A stretch of DNA of 32,582 bases from Collimonas fungivorans. Its GTDB lineage: Bacteria; Pseudomonadota; Gammaproteobacteria; Burkholderiales; Burkholderiaceae_D. The stretch covers positions 1 to 32,582 of the forward strand of contig NZ_JAQGLV010000360.1 in NCBI RefSeq assembly GCF_028292705.1, given 5' to 3'. Under the pieces are notes generated by a model. The model saw only the letters and a program-made list of their open reading frames with translations, was not told the DNA's origin and did not search any database. The position numbers were made by a program, and so were the translations under genes. Shown here one piece after another: positions 6,995 to 15,477 of the stretch (positions within the stretch are counted from its first letter, which is position 1; each line of letters begins with the position of its first letter).

Positions 6995-7618
6995 CTAAGT
7001 TTGCTCGGGCTTCGCGATCGCCCGCCACAACATCCTGAACAGCGCATTCGCCTGCAACGCCAGCGCTTCTTTTTCGCCGCGCATGGTGTGCATGTGCACC
7101 AGCCTTTCCAGGATGCCGATGAAATAATCCAGCAGGATTTTTTCATCCACTTCATCGGTCAGCACGCCTTGCGCCCTGCCGTCGGTCAGCGTCTTCATCA
7201 ACACTTCCATCATTTCGGGCTGGCGGAAAGTACGGTCGCGTCCCCATGCGCTGATCTGCAGCGAACTCATGATGAGCTGGCTGACCTTGGGGTTGCGGTC
7301 GAAAAAATCCAGCACCACCCAGAACACCTTGCGCAACTTGTCCTGGCAGCTCTCGATGCCTTGCAAGTGATCGAGCATGCGCGACGCCAGCGTGCCCAGC
7401 CAGGTTTCCAGGCAGGCAAACAACAATGCTTCCTTGCTGCCGTAGTATTTATAGATGGTTTGCAGGGAGACGCTGGCGGCGCTGGCGATTTCGCCGTAGG
7501 CGACGCTATGGAATTCGCGTTCCGAAAACAAGTCCAGCACGGTGTTTTCTATCCTCTGCCTGATCAAGGGCTTGAGCAAGGCGCGATCCAATATGATTTT
7601 CTGTTTTTCCGAAGCCAT
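6995..7618 (-). CDS. TetR/AcrR-family regulator, probable controller of the acyl-CoA block
   Basis: This 207-aa protein has the TetR plan. An N-terminal helix-turn-helix is visible in about residues 35-65 (VAYGEIASAASVSLQTIYKY followed by YGSKEALL), and a mostly helical ligand domain follows (LRKVFWVVLDFFDRNPK, then ILLDYFIGILERLVHMH). It is divergent from the thiolase gene across a 189-bp gap that holds two copies of GTAAT-N4-ATTAC, one 28-41 bp upstream of each start. Further copies flank the far end of the acyl-CoA block. I infer that it represses itself and the block and responds to an acyl-CoA, as many TetR regulators of lipid catabolism do. The ligand is not readable from the sequence. 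Confidence 0.9.
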   Translation of the reverse strand: MASEKQKIILDRALLKPLIRQRIENTVLDLFSEREFHSVAYGEIASAASVSLQTIYKYYGSKEALLFACLETWLGTLASRMLDHLQGIESCQDKLRKVFWVVLDFFDRNPKVSQLIMSSLQISAWGRDRTFRQPEMMEVLMKTLTDGRAQGVLTDEVDEKILLDYFIGILERLVHMHTMRGEKEALALQANALFRMLWRAIAKPEQT

Positions 7619-7645
7619 GGATTTTGTTATGGTTTTGCCATATGT

Positions 7646-7659
7646 GTAATTAATATTAC
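7646..7659. promoter_or_regulatory. Operator candidate 1, GTAAT-N4-ATTAC (tetR side)
   Basis: GTAATTAATATTAC has perfect 5-bp inverted arms around a 4-bp centre and lies 28-41 bp upstream of the tetR ATG. It matches three other sites in the window at both ends of the acyl-CoA block. Confidence 0.6.
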
Positions 7660-7769
7660 TATTGAATCGACAGTCAATTTCCGCCCAGGTTTAGAGTGGA
7701 TTACCAATTGACGCTGGCCGCTGCTTTAACTACAGTGGGCATTCAGGATGAATCAGCAGCAAGCTAAGT

Positions 7770-7783
7770 GTAATTTTAATTAC
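7770..7783. promoter_or_regulatory. Operator candidate 2, GTAAT-N4-ATTAC (thiolase side)
   Basis: GTAATTTTAATTAC has the same perfect arms and spacing as site 1 and lies 25-38 bp upstream of the thiolase ATG. It is well placed to block transcription or initiation there. Confidence 0.6.
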
Positions 7784-7807
7784 TAGAACATACAAGCCGG
7801 AGACGCT

Positions 7808-9013
7808 ATGACTGAAGCCTATATTTTCGATTCCGTACGGACCCCGCGCGGCAAGGGCAAGAAGGACGGCAGCCTGCACCAGGTCACGCCGGTCAACCTG
7901 CTGGCCCAGCTGCTGCAAGCGCTGGAACAGCGCAACCGCCTCGATACTTCGCAGGTCGACGACGTCGTGCTCGGCTGCGTGACGCCGGTCGGCGAGCAAG
8001 GCGCCGATATCGCCCGCACCGCGGTGCTGTATGCCGGCTGGGACCAGTCGGTGGCGGGCGTGACGCAATCGCGCTTTTGCGCCTCGGGCCTGGAATCGGT
8101 CAACCTGGCGGCGATGAAAATCATGTCCGGCCAGGAGCAGCTGGTGGTGGCCGGCGGCGTCGAAAGCATGTCGCGCTGGGCCATGGGTTCGGACGGCGGC
8201 GCCTGGTTCATGGATCCACGGGTCAACCAGGTTACGGGCTTTGCGCCGCAAGGCATAGGCGCCGACCTGATTGCGACGCTGGAAAATTTCTCGCGCAGCG
8301 ATGTCGACAACTTTGCGCTGCAATCGCAGCAGAAAGCTGCACGCGCCCGGGCCGAAGGCCGTTTCAGCAAATCGCTGGTCGCGGTCAAGGACCTGAATGG
8401 CATGGTGGTGCTGGACCATGACGAATACATCCGTGCGCAAACCACTATTGAAAACCTGGCGGCGCTAAACCCTGCCTTCGAACAGATCGGCCAGATGGGT
8501 TTCGACGCCACCGCGCTGCGCAAGTACACCACCATCGAAAAGATCAACCATGTGCACCACGCCGGCAATTCTTCCGGCATCGTCGACGGCGCTGCGCTGG
8601 TGCTGGTCGGCAGCAAGGAGATGGGCCAGAAACTGGGACTGAAGCCACGCGCCCGGATTGTCGCCACTGCCGTCACCGGCTCGGAGCCGACCATCATGCT
8701 GACCGGTATCGCCCCTGCTGCGCGCAAAGCGCTGGCCAAGGCCAAGATGTCGGCCAAGGATATCGACCTGTTTGAAATCAATGAAGCGTTTGCCGCAGTC
8801 GTGATGCGCGCCATCCGCGACCTGGAGATTGACCCGGAGCGGGTCAACGTCAACGGCGGTTCCATCGCCATGGGCCACCCGCTGGGCGCAACCGGCGCCA
8901 TGATCCTCGGCACCGCGCTCGACGAGCTGGAGCGCAGCGGCAAGAAGACTGCCCTGATCTCGCTGTGCGTAGGCGGCGGCATGGGCATCGCCACCATCAT
9001 TGAACTAGTTTAA
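7808..9013 (+). CDS. Acetyl-CoA C-acyltransferase (thiolase, FadA/FadI-like)
   Basis: The enzyme thiolytically cleaves 3-ketoacyl-CoA to acetyl-CoA plus a shortened acyl-CoA, the last step of a beta-oxidation turn. It has 401 aa, usual for the family. Visible catalytic features are Cys91 in [10 protein letters not shown] (acylated nucleophile), [10 protein letters not shown], His357 in [14 protein letters not shown] and Cys387 in SLCVGGGMG. It starts at ATG 7808 just after a GGAGAC-type Shine-Dalgarno. It precedes the fadB-like gene by 76 bp in the same orientation, forming the alpha/beta pair of a fatty-acid oxidation complex in thiolase-first order. A structured hairpin sits in that gap. 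Substrate chain length cannot be told from sequence. Confidence 0.94.
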   Translation: MTEAYIFDSVRTPRGKGKKDGSLHQVTPVNLLAQLLQALEQRNRLDTSQVDDVVLGCVTPVGEQGADIARTAVLYAGWDQSVAGVTQSRFCASGLESVNLAAMKIMSGQEQLVVAGGVESMSRWAMGSDGGAWFMDPRVNQVTGFAPQGIGADLIATLENFSRSDVDNFALQSQQKAARARAEGRFSKSLVAVKDLNGMVVLDHDEYIRAQTTIENLAALNPAFEQIGQMGFDATALRKYTTIEKINHVHHAGNSSGIVDGAALVLVGSKEMGQKLGLKPRARIVATAVTGSEPTIMLTGIAPAARKALAKAKMSAKDIDLFEINEAFAAVVMRAIRDLEIDPERVNVNGGSIAMGHPLGATGAMILGTALDELERSGKKTALISLCVGGGMGIATIIELV

Positions 9014-9021
9014 CTATTGCG

Positions 9022-9066
9022 GGACAGAGTTTAAGAGCCACCGTAGCGTGGCGAATTACTCTGTCC
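9022..9066 (+). other. Two-stem intercistronic hairpin between thiolase and fadB-like genes
   Basis: Outer arms GGACAGAGT and ACTCTGTCC (9 bp, perfect) enclose inner arms GCCAC and GTGGC (5 bp) with an asymmetric internal loop. There is no following T run, so it is not an intrinsic terminator. It could stabilise or process the mRNA to set the thiolase:FadB ratio, or be a REP-like palindrome. I did not notice a second copy in this window. Confidence 0.7.
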
Positions 9067-9089
9067 TCAACATTTCAGAGAGTTAGATC

Positions 9090-11222
9090 ATGAGCGTAAA
9101 TTTTCAGAAAGACAGCGACAATATCGTGACCTTGACCCTGGACATGCCGGGGCGTTCGATGAATGTATTGAACGAAGCGCTGACCGCGCCTTTCATGGAG
9201 GCGATCGCCGCCATCGAAGCCGACCCGGCCGTCGCCGGCGTCATCATCACCTCGGGCAAGGCGGATTTCGTGGCCGGCGCCGATATCGAAAAACTGTTCC
9301 AGATCACCGAAGCACAAACGGCCTTCGAACTGGTGCAGCAATTCAAAGGTTTCCTGCGCCGCCTCGAACTATGCGGCCGGCCGGTGGTGGCCGCGCTGAA
9401 CGGCACCGCGCTGGGCGGCGGACTGGAGCTGGCGCTGGCCTGTCATCACCGCATCGCCATCAACAATCCGAAAGCCAAGTTCGGCCTGCCGGAAGTCAAG
9501 CTCGGCCTGCTGCCGGGCGGCGGCGGCACGCAACGCCTGCCGCGCATGATCGGCATCCAGGGCGCGCTGCAGCTGATGTTGGAAGGCAAGGAGCTGCGCG
9601 CCGAAGAAGCGCTGCAGCAAGGCATCATCCAGGAACTGGCGAGCGACAGGGAAGACTTGCTGGCCAAAGCCAAAGCCTGGTGCCTGGCCAATCCCAAGGC
9701 CAGGCAGCCGTGGGACGACAAGAAATTCCGCTGGCCCGGCGGCGACTCGCGCAGCCCGGGCAACGGCCAGCTGTGGGCGATCGCGCCATCCATGGCAAGC
9801 GCCAAGACCCATGGCAATTATCCGGCGGCGACCAACATCATGAGCTGCGTATTCGAAGGCGGCATCGTCGATTTCGATACCGGCTGCGAAATCGAATCGC
9901 GCTACTTCGTCAACTGCGCCTTGTCGCCGGTCGCCAAGAACATGATCGGCACCTTGTGGTTCCAGCTGAACGCCATCAACAAGGGCAAGTCGCGCCCGGA
10001 AGGCATCGCGCCATCCAAGGTCAGCAAGGTAGGTATATTAGGCGCCGGCATGATGGGCGCCGGCATCGCCTATGCCTCGGCCAAGGCGGGCATACAAGTG
10101 GTGTTGCTGGACAACAGCCTGGAAACCGCCGAAAACGGCAAGGACTATTCCAGCAAGCTGCTCGACAAGGCGGTCAAGCGCAAGCAGCAAACCGCGGAAG
10201 GCAAGCAAGCCCTGCTGGACCGCATCAGCCCGACCGTGGATTTCGGCGACCTGGCAAGCTGCGACCTGATTATCGAGGCAGTGTTTGAAGACCGCGAGAT
10301 CAAGGCAACAGTGACCCGCAAAACCGAAGCGCTGATCAGCGCCGACGCGGTGTTTGCCTCGAACACCTCTACCCTGCCGATCACCGGCCTGGCGCAAGCC
10401 AGCGTGCGGCCGGAAAATTTCATCGGCCTGCATTTCTTCTCGCCGGTGGACAAGATGCCGCTGGTCGAAATCATCGTCGGCCGGCAGACCAGCCAGCAAA
10501 CGCTGGCGCGCGGTTTCGACTATGTGCAGCAGATCAAGAAAACACCGATCGTGGTCCACGATTCACGCGGCTTCTACACTTCGCGCGTATTCGGCACCTA
10601 TGTGATGGAAGGCTTGAAATTACTGATGGAAGGCCAGCATCCGCGCGCCATAGAGATGGCCGGCTTGCAGGCCGGCATGCCGGTGGGACCGCTGGCGGTG
10701 CACGATGAAGTCAGCCTGTCCTTGTCGCTGCATATCCTGCAACAGACGCGCAAGGATTTCGCCGAAGCCGGCAAGCCTTTCGCCGGCCATCCGGCCGATG
10801 CCGGGCTGGAGAAAATGGTGGCCCAGCTGGACCGCAAAGGAAAAAAAGCCGGCAAGGGATTTTATGATTATCCCGAAAACGAAAGCAAGCACCTGTGGCC
10901 CGGCCTGCAGCAGGCCTTCCCGCTCGCAGCCACGCAGCTGCCGCAAAAGGACCTGATCGAACGTTTGATGTTTGTGCAAGCCAACGAAGCTGCCAAATGT
11001 TATGAGGAACAGGTGGTGCTGACCGTCGCCGACGCAAATATCGGCAGCATTTTCGGCTGGGGCTTTGCGCCATTCCAGGGCGGCGCCCTGCAATACATCA
11101 ATGCCTACGGCGTCGCCGATTTTGTCCGGCGCGCGAACCAGCTGTCAGAGCAGTTCGGCGGTTATTTCGCGCCGGCCGCGATACTGGTTAAAATGGCGGA
11201 ACAAGGCAAACACTTCGAATGA
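9090..11222 (+). CDS. FadB/FadJ-type bifunctional enoyl-CoA hydratase / 3-hydroxyacyl-CoA dehydrogenase
   Basis: This 710-aa cytoplasmic enzyme should hydrate trans-2-enoyl-CoA and oxidise the (S)-3-hydroxyacyl-CoA with NAD. The N-terminal crotonase domain (about 1-190) has the oxyanion-type GADIEKLF, Glu113 in GGGLELALA and Glu135 in LPEVKLGLLPGG, which match the two catalytic glutamates of FadB. A linker follows, then a Rossmann fold at about residue 314 (VGILGAGMMGAGIA). Next come SNTSTLPI and the catalytic His448 in GLHFFSPVDKMPLVEI. Two C-terminal 3HCDH domains finish the protein. It pairs with the upstream thiolase. The linker (about 205-300) is the form seen in Burkholderiales homologues. 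A perfect 13-bp hairpin follows the stop. Confidence 0.95.
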   Translation: MSVNFQKDSDNIVTLTLDMPGRSMNVLNEALTAPFMEAIAAIEADPAVAGVIITSGKADFVAGADIEKLFQITEAQTAFELVQQFKGFLRRLELCGRPVVAALNGTALGGGLELALACHHRIAINNPKAKFGLPEVKLGLLPGGGGTQRLPRMIGIQGALQLMLEGKELRAEEALQQGIIQELASDREDLLAKAKAWCLANPKARQPWDDKKFRWPGGDSRSPGNGQLWAIAPSMASAKTHGNYPAATNIMSCVFEGGIVDFDTGCEIESRYFVNCALSPVAKNMIGTLWFQLNAINKGKSRPEGIAPSKVSKVGILGAGMMGAGIAYASAKAGIQVVLLDNSLETAENGKDYSSKLLDKAVKRKQQTAEGKQALLDRISPTVDFGDLASCDLIIEAVFEDREIKATVTRKTEALISADAVFASNTSTLPITGLAQASVRPENFIGLHFFSPVDKMPLVEIIVGRQTSQQTLARGFDYVQQIKKTPIVVHDSRGFYTSRVFGTYVMEGLKLLMEGQHPRAIEMAGLQAGMPVGPLAVHDEVSLSLSLHILQQTRKDFAEAGKPFAGHPADAGLEKMVAQLDRKGKKAGKGFYDYPENESKHLWPGLQQAFPLAATQLPQKDLIERLMFVQANEAAKCYEEQVVLTVADANIGSIFGWGFAPFQGGALQYINAYGVADFVRRANQLSEQFGGYFAPAAILVKMAEQGKHFE

Positions 11223-11225
11223 CAA

Positions 11226-11263
11226 GCTGCGGCTCTTCCTCGGCAACGACGAAGAGCCGCAGC
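11226..11263. terminator. Long perfect hairpin between convergent fadB-like and SCP2 genes
   Basis: GCTGCGGCTCTTC and GAAGAGCCGCAGC pair perfectly (13 bp) around a 12-nt loop. It lies between the stops of two convergent operons. It lacks a T tract on either side, so it may act as a 3'-end stabiliser or a weak bidirectional terminator rather than a classical one. Confidence 0.55.
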
Positions 11264-11267
11264 CTGT

Positions 11268-11585
11268 TCAACCGATCTTGCTGGCGTCGAACAGGGAAGG
11301 AATGCGCTGGGCCAGCATCAGGTCGCCCTTCAGTTTCAGCTTGCCGCTCATGAACGCCATGGCGCCGTTGAGTTCGCCTTTCAGCATGGCCTTCAAGTCT
11401 TCGTCCGCCATGGTCAGCGCCACATCCGGCGCATCGACCACGCCTTCATGCGCAGTGCATGTGCCATGATCGATCAGCAAATACATCGGTTTCGAAATAT
11501 CGAACTGGATGCTGCTTTTCATGTCCGCCGCCGCTACGGTGTTCAGGCCCGACGGCATGAGCTTGATGATGTCGTTGACTGTCAT
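11268..11585 (-). CDS. SCP2 sterol-binding domain protein
   Basis: This 105-aa protein is a single SCP2-type lipid-binding domain. It carries the family-like MADEDLKAMLKGELNGAMAF followed by MSGKLKLKGDLMLAQRI. SCP2 domains hold fatty acyl-CoAs, sterols or other hydrophobic chains in a tunnel and deliver them to enzymes. In animals this domain is fused to the peroxisomal MFE-2 and SCPx proteins; here it stands alone. AGAGGAAC precedes the ATG. It is the last gene of the minus-strand arm, 40 bp after the acyl-CoA ligase, next to genes for the other MFE-2-type functions, so a carrier role in that pathway is likely. Confidence 0.88.
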   Translation of the reverse strand: MTVNDIIKLMPSGLNTVAAADMKSSIQFDISKPMYLLIDHGTCTAHEGVVDAPDVALTMADEDLKAMLKGELNGAMAFMSGKLKLKGDLMLAQRIPSLFDASKIG

Positions 11586-11625
11586 TGCTGTTCCTCTGGT
11601 TGTTTAAAATCCGTACTATCGCTTG

Positions 11626-13278
11626 TCATTCCCATCCGACCGCGTTGCGTATCTGCAGTTCCTTCTCCATCAGCGCGGCGTAACGTTTTTCCACTTCGCC
11701 GCGCTTGACTTTCATGGTCGGCGTCATCAGCCCGTTGTCTATGCTCCAGGCGTCTTTCAGCACCACGCATTTGGCGATCTTTTCATGCGGCTCCAGCGTA
11801 GCATTGACCAGCGCCATGTCGGCGATCAGCTGCTGCTCTACTTCTGCGCGCGGCTTGCTGCGCGCAGCGGCGGTCAGGGTCACCGCCATTATCGGCTGGT
11901 TCATGCCGCTGCCGATGAACAACAGGTTCTCCAGGTCGGTATTGCGCGCCAGCGAACATTCGATAGGCGCCGGCGCCACATATTTTCCCTTGGCGGTTTT
12001 AAAGATGTCTTTGACGCGGCCGGTAATATACAGGTAACCGTCCTGGTCCACCCTGCCTTTATCGCCGGTGCGCAGGTAGCCATCCGCGGTGAAGGCGGCA
12101 CTGGTGCTCTCGGGGTCTTTGTAGTATCCCATCATCAGTCCCGGATGCTTGAACAGGATTTCGCCTTCATCCGACAATCTGAATCCCGCGTTCGGCGGCG
12201 GCTTGCCGACCGAACCGCTGCGGTTATTGCCCGGCAGGCAAGCGCTGGAATAGACCGAAGCTTCGGTAGGCGCATAACCTTGCAGCACTTCCAGTCCCAG
12301 GTTGCGGCGGTACCAGTCCAGCAACGCCACCGGTATGGGTGCCGCGCCGGACAGGCAGATGCGGGTATTCTGCAAGCCGACCGCGGTGCGGATCTTGCGC
12401 CGGATAATGTTCCGCAACAGGGGAATCGCCATCAGCCGGTCCAGCTTCCGCTGCGGCATCTTGTGCAGGATGGCGTTCTGTATCCGGCTGTAAACCAGCG
12501 GCACGCCGAAGAAACGGGTCGGCGCCACCTGCGCCAGCTGCTCGCCCATCTTGTCGACGTTTTCCAGGAAATGCACTTCGCCGCCGTTGTAGCAGCTGGG
12601 GATGGCGATCGCAAAGCGCTCGAATGCGTGCGCCAGCGGCATGTATGAAAAATAGCGTTCCTGGGTGGGCGACGGCGCCAGGTCCATGATGCTGTACACC
12701 GCGAACAATACGTTGCCGTAGCTGAGCATCACCCCCTTCGGATTGCCGGTGGTGCCGGAAGTGTAGATCAGGGTCATCAGCGCCTCCTGCGGCGGCGCCT
12801 GGTAGTGTTCCAGCGGTTGGTTGGCAGCGACCAGCTCATCCCATTTGAACTGGCCCGCCGGCGTTTCCTGGTAGGGAAACGAGATGGTGCGGACCGACCC
12901 AGGAATCGCACCCATGAAATCGCCGGCGTCCGGCATGGGGCCGAGGAACACTGCCTTGGCCTCGCTATGCTCGAAGATATAACGTGTGGTGGCTGCCGCC
13001 TGTTTCGGGTACATGCCGACGCTGACATGGCCAGCCATGGCAATCGCCAGGTCGGCCATGATCCAGTGCGCGGTGTTGCGGCCGGAGATGCAGATGCGGC
13101 TGCCGGGCTCCCAGTCCATCGCCTTCAGCGCTGCCGCCATGCGCCTGACCTGGTCGCTGCCCTGGCCTCTGGTGATGGCTCGCCACTGGCCGTCGACCGG
13201 TTGGAACAGCCAAGGCATGTCTGGCTTCTGCGACGCCCACTGCAACAGCATTTGCACCGGATTCTTTTGCACGTCCAT
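11626..13278 (-). CDS. AMP-forming long-chain acyl-CoA ligase
   Basis: The enzyme activates a carboxylic acid with ATP to an acyl-AMP and then a CoA thioester. It has 550 aa. The phosphate-binding loop TLIYTSGTTGNPKGVML lies at about 169-185. Also present are the adenine-site GYAPTEAS, YLRTGDKGRVDQDGY and GRVKDIFKTAKGKYVAP (near 420), and a C-terminal lysine in TPTMKVKR (about 523), the position of the adenylation lysine. The A5-type motif is usually YGxTE; here it is YAPTE, a Gly-to-Ala change with proline next to it. The N-terminus has no membrane segment. It starts after GAGGAGAC, 68 bp downstream of the racemase gene. A branched or polycyclic acid substrate would suit the neighbours, but that is inference. 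Confidence 0.92.
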   Translation of the reverse strand: MDVQKNPVQMLLQWASQKPDMPWLFQPVDGQWRAITRGQGSDQVRRMAAALKAMDWEPGSRICISGRNTAHWIMADLAIAMAGHVSVGMYPKQAAATTRYIFEHSEAKAVFLGPMPDAGDFMGAIPGSVRTISFPYQETPAGQFKWDELVAANQPLEHYQAPPQEALMTLIYTSGTTGNPKGVMLSYGNVLFAVYSIMDLAPSPTQERYFSYMPLAHAFERFAIAIPSCYNGGEVHFLENVDKMGEQLAQVAPTRFFGVPLVYSRIQNAILHKMPQRKLDRLMAIPLLRNIIRRKIRTAVGLQNTRICLSGAAPIPVALLDWYRRNLGLEVLQGYAPTEASVYSSACLPGNNRSGSVGKPPPNAGFRLSDEGEILFKHPGLMMGYYKDPESTSAAFTADGYLRTGDKGRVDQDGYLYITGRVKDIFKTAKGKYVAPAPIECSLARNTDLENLLFIGSGMNQPIMAVTLTAAARSKPRAEVEQQLIADMALVNATLEPHEKIAKCVVLKDAWSIDNGLMTPTMKVKRGEVEKRYAALMEKELQIRNAVGWE

Positions 13279-13346
13279 ATTGTCTCCTCGCCCATCGATC
13301 TGGATAACCGCTTGCCGATATTTTTATTCTGCTGGACAACCTTGTT

Positions 13347-14492
13347 TCAAATCGCGCCGCTTGCGCGCAGTGCGGCTAACGCCGCCGCGCCAAATCCCAA
13401 TTCTCCCAGAACGCTGGAGGTATCCGCTCCCAATGCCGGGCAATCGCCAGCCGTGCCGGCAGCGTCGCTGAACTTGATCGGCAGGTCCGGCAACGGCTTG
13501 CCGTCTTCCATCCGCACCAGGCCGCGTGCCTTGACCTGCGGGTTATCCAGCGCTTCCTGCGGGGTGTAGATGCCCGATACGCAGCAGTCGCGATCAGCCA
13601 GCAGCAACTCCCACGCATCGCGCGAGCGGGTCTTGAATAACGCCTCCAGGGCGCTCCGCAGCGCTGCGCCATCCGGCCCTGGCGCCAGCGGCAAGGCCGC
13701 CAGGTCGGGCCGCTCTACAGCCTTGCAGAAATTGAGGAAGAATTTAGGCTCCAACGCTGCCATCGCCACGTGCTTGCCGTCGGCGCAGGCGTAAATGCTG
13801 TAGTTGGCGAGGCCGCCGCTCAAGATATCGCCGCCGCGCGCCGCGCTCGCGCCTAGGGTGCGGATGGTTGCCAGCGACAGCGCCTGCAGCGCCAGCGTGC
13901 CGTCCAGCATGCCGATGTCGACCATGGTGCCCTGGCCCGAGGCGCGGGCGCCTATCACCGCCGCCAAGATGCCCAGGGCGCAGGTCAACGCGCCGCCGGC
14001 CAGGTCGGCGCTCTGGAAGTTCGACAGCGCCGGCGGACCGCCGGCGGCGCCGCTCTGGTCCAGCAGGCCGGCGTAGGCGCAGTAATTCATGTCGTGCCCG
14101 GCCCGGTCCTTGTAGGGGCCGGTCTGGCCGTAACCGGTCAGCGCGGCGTAGACCAGGCGCGGATTGATGATCTTCAGCTCCTGGTAGCCGCAGCCCAGCT
14201 TGTCCATCACGCCGGGCCGGAACGATTCGATCAAGACATCGGCCTGCGACACCATGACCTTCAGCACGGCGACCGCTTCCGGCTGCCGCAAATCCAGGGT
14301 CACCGATTTCTTGCCGCGATTGACCAGGGTAAACAATTCAGGCGACAGCATGCGTGCGTAATCGCCGCCTTGCGGCTCTTCCAGCTTGACCACTTCGGCC
14401 CCCATCTGCGCCAGGTATAGGCTGCAAAAGGGACCGGGCAGCAAACGGGTCAGGTCGAGCACCCGGATGCCGGACAGCAGCGGATTAGCCAT
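13347..14492 (-). CDS. Alpha-methylacyl-CoA racemase-type CaiB/BaiF protein
   Basis: This 381-aa protein belongs to the CaiB/BaiF (class III CoA-transferase) superfamily. It has the N-terminal GIRVLDLTRLLPGPFCSLYL and IESFRPGVMDKLG signatures. Two residues point to the racemase branch: His133 in AGHDMNY and Asp163 in SADLAGG align with the catalytic pair of mycobacterial and human AMACR. AMACR inverts the 2-methyl centre of branched acyl-CoAs so that dehydrogenation can proceed, as needed for pristanoyl- and sterol side-chain CoAs. A CoA-transferase role cannot be excluded from sequence alone. The gene lies 16 bp after the SDR gene and 68 bp before the ligase gene. Confidence 0.85.
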   Translation of the reverse strand: MANPLLSGIRVLDLTRLLPGPFCSLYLAQMGAEVVKLEEPQGGDYARMLSPELFTLVNRGKKSVTLDLRQPEAVAVLKVMVSQADVLIESFRPGVMDKLGCGYQELKIINPRLVYAALTGYGQTGPYKDRAGHDMNYCAYAGLLDQSGAAGGPPALSNFQSADLAGGALTCALGILAAVIGARASGQGTMVDIGMLDGTLALQALSLATIRTLGASAARGGDILSGGLANYSIYACADGKHVAMAALEPKFFLNFCKAVERPDLAALPLAPGPDGAALRSALEALFKTRSRDAWELLLADRDCCVSGIYTPQEALDNPQVKARGLVRMEDGKPLPDLPIKFSDAAGTAGDCPALGADTSSVLGELGFGAAALAALRASGAI

Positions 14493-14508
14493 TGCGGGTC
14501 ATGGCGGG

Positions 14509-15441
14509 TTATGACTTTCTCTGGCCGAAGGGCGAGCCGACGTCCTGCACGATGGACATCAGCGATTCGCCTATGCTGGCAGGATAAGTAGCGTCGTCGA
14601 AATCGGTTATCCCTTGCCAATGTTCGGCGACCTGCTCGGGACCGAAAGCCTGTCCGTGGAAATGATGGCCTTGCGTGCGCTGCCAGCGCAGCTTGGCGTG
14701 GAAGCCAGCGCCGACCTCGAACAAGCTGCCGTTCTCCCGGCAACTCTCGTGACACAGGTATGCCGCCAGCGGCGCCACGAACTCCGGCTTGAGCGCTTCC
14801 ATCATCTGCGGCGGCATCACCGTTTCCGAGATGCGCGAGCCGGCCAGCGGCGCGATGGTGTTGACCAGTACGTTCTTGGCGGCGCCTTCGATCGCCAGCG
14901 TATTCGCCATGCCGATCAGGCCCATCTTCGCCATGCTGTAGTTGGCCTGGCCGAAATTGCCGTAGATGCCGGCAGCCGAAGTGGTCATGACGATGCGGCC
15001 GTAACCCTTGTTGCGCATGTGCGGCCAGGCGGCATGGGTGACACGGAAAGCGCCCAGCACGTGGACGCGGTAGATCAGGTCCCAGTCGTCGGCGCTCATC
15101 TTGGCGAAACTGCTGTCGCGCAGGATGCCGGCATTGTTGATCACGATGTCGACGCCGCCGAAATGGTCGAGCGCGGTCTGCACGATCTGGCTGCCGTCTT
15201 CCACCGAGTCGTAGTTGGCGACCGCGCTGCCGCCGGCCGCCTTGATCTCCGCCACCACCTGGTCGGCAGCGGCGCTGGACTTGCCGCCGCCATGGACGTC
15301 TCCGCCCAGGTCATTCACCACTACATGGGCGCCGCGCGCGCCCAGCAGCAAGGCATGCACCCGGCCCAGGCCATTGCCGGCGCCGGTGACAATCGCCACC
15401 CGGCCGTCGTAGTTCAATTCATTTTGCAATTCATTTTCCAT
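14509..15441 (-). CDS. Short-chain dehydrogenase, MFE-2/17beta-HSD4 dehydrogenase-domain type
   Basis: This NAD-dependent dehydrogenase (310 aa from ATG 15441) looks like the free-standing first domain of peroxisomal multifunctional enzyme 2. It has the cofactor loop TGAGNGLGR (19-27), [14 protein letters not shown] and the catalytic set Ser155, Tyr168 and Lys172. From memory the match to human HSD17B4 is strikingly close in [25 protein letters not shown] and [18 protein letters not shown], and includes the extra C-terminal helical region that ordinary SDRs lack. MFE-2 dehydrogenases oxidise (R)-3-hydroxyacyl-CoAs, including 2-methyl and bile-acid intermediates. No MaoC/hydratase-2 gene or domain accompanies it here. 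The first codons contain a 12-bp in-frame tandem repeat (ENELQNELN). An upstream ATG at 15450 is possible. Confidence 0.9.
   Translation of the reverse strand: MENELQNELNYDGRVAIVTGAGNGLGRVHALLLGARGAHVVVNDLGGDVHGGGKSSAAADQVVAEIKAAGGSAVANYDSVEDGSQIVQTALDHFGGVDIVINNAGILRDSSFAKMSADDWDLIYRVHVLGAFRVTHAAWPHMRNKGYGRIVMTTSAAGIYGNFGQANYSMAKMGLIGMANTLAIEGAAKNVLVNTIAPLAGSRISETVMPPQMMEALKPEFVAPLAAYLCHESCRENGSLFEVGAGFHAKLRWQRTQGHHFHGQAFGPEQVAEHWQGITDFDDATYPASIGESLMSIVQDVGSPFGQRKS
15415..15438. repeat. 12-bp tandem duplication in the first codons of the SDR gene
   Basis: CAATTCATTTTG (15415-15426) is followed directly by CAATTCATTTTC (15427-15438), one mismatch in 12. On the coding strand this makes two AAAATGAATTG units and the protein repeat NEL(Q)NEL. 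The duplication is in frame. Confidence 0.8.
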
Positions 15442-15477
15442 AGTCTGCATCTTTATTCAAAATAGAAAAACCCGTAC

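Noticed and set aside
7819-9000. 393-aa minus-strand ORF opposite the thiolase
   Set aside because: It is a shadow of the thiolase, Ser-rich without motifs.
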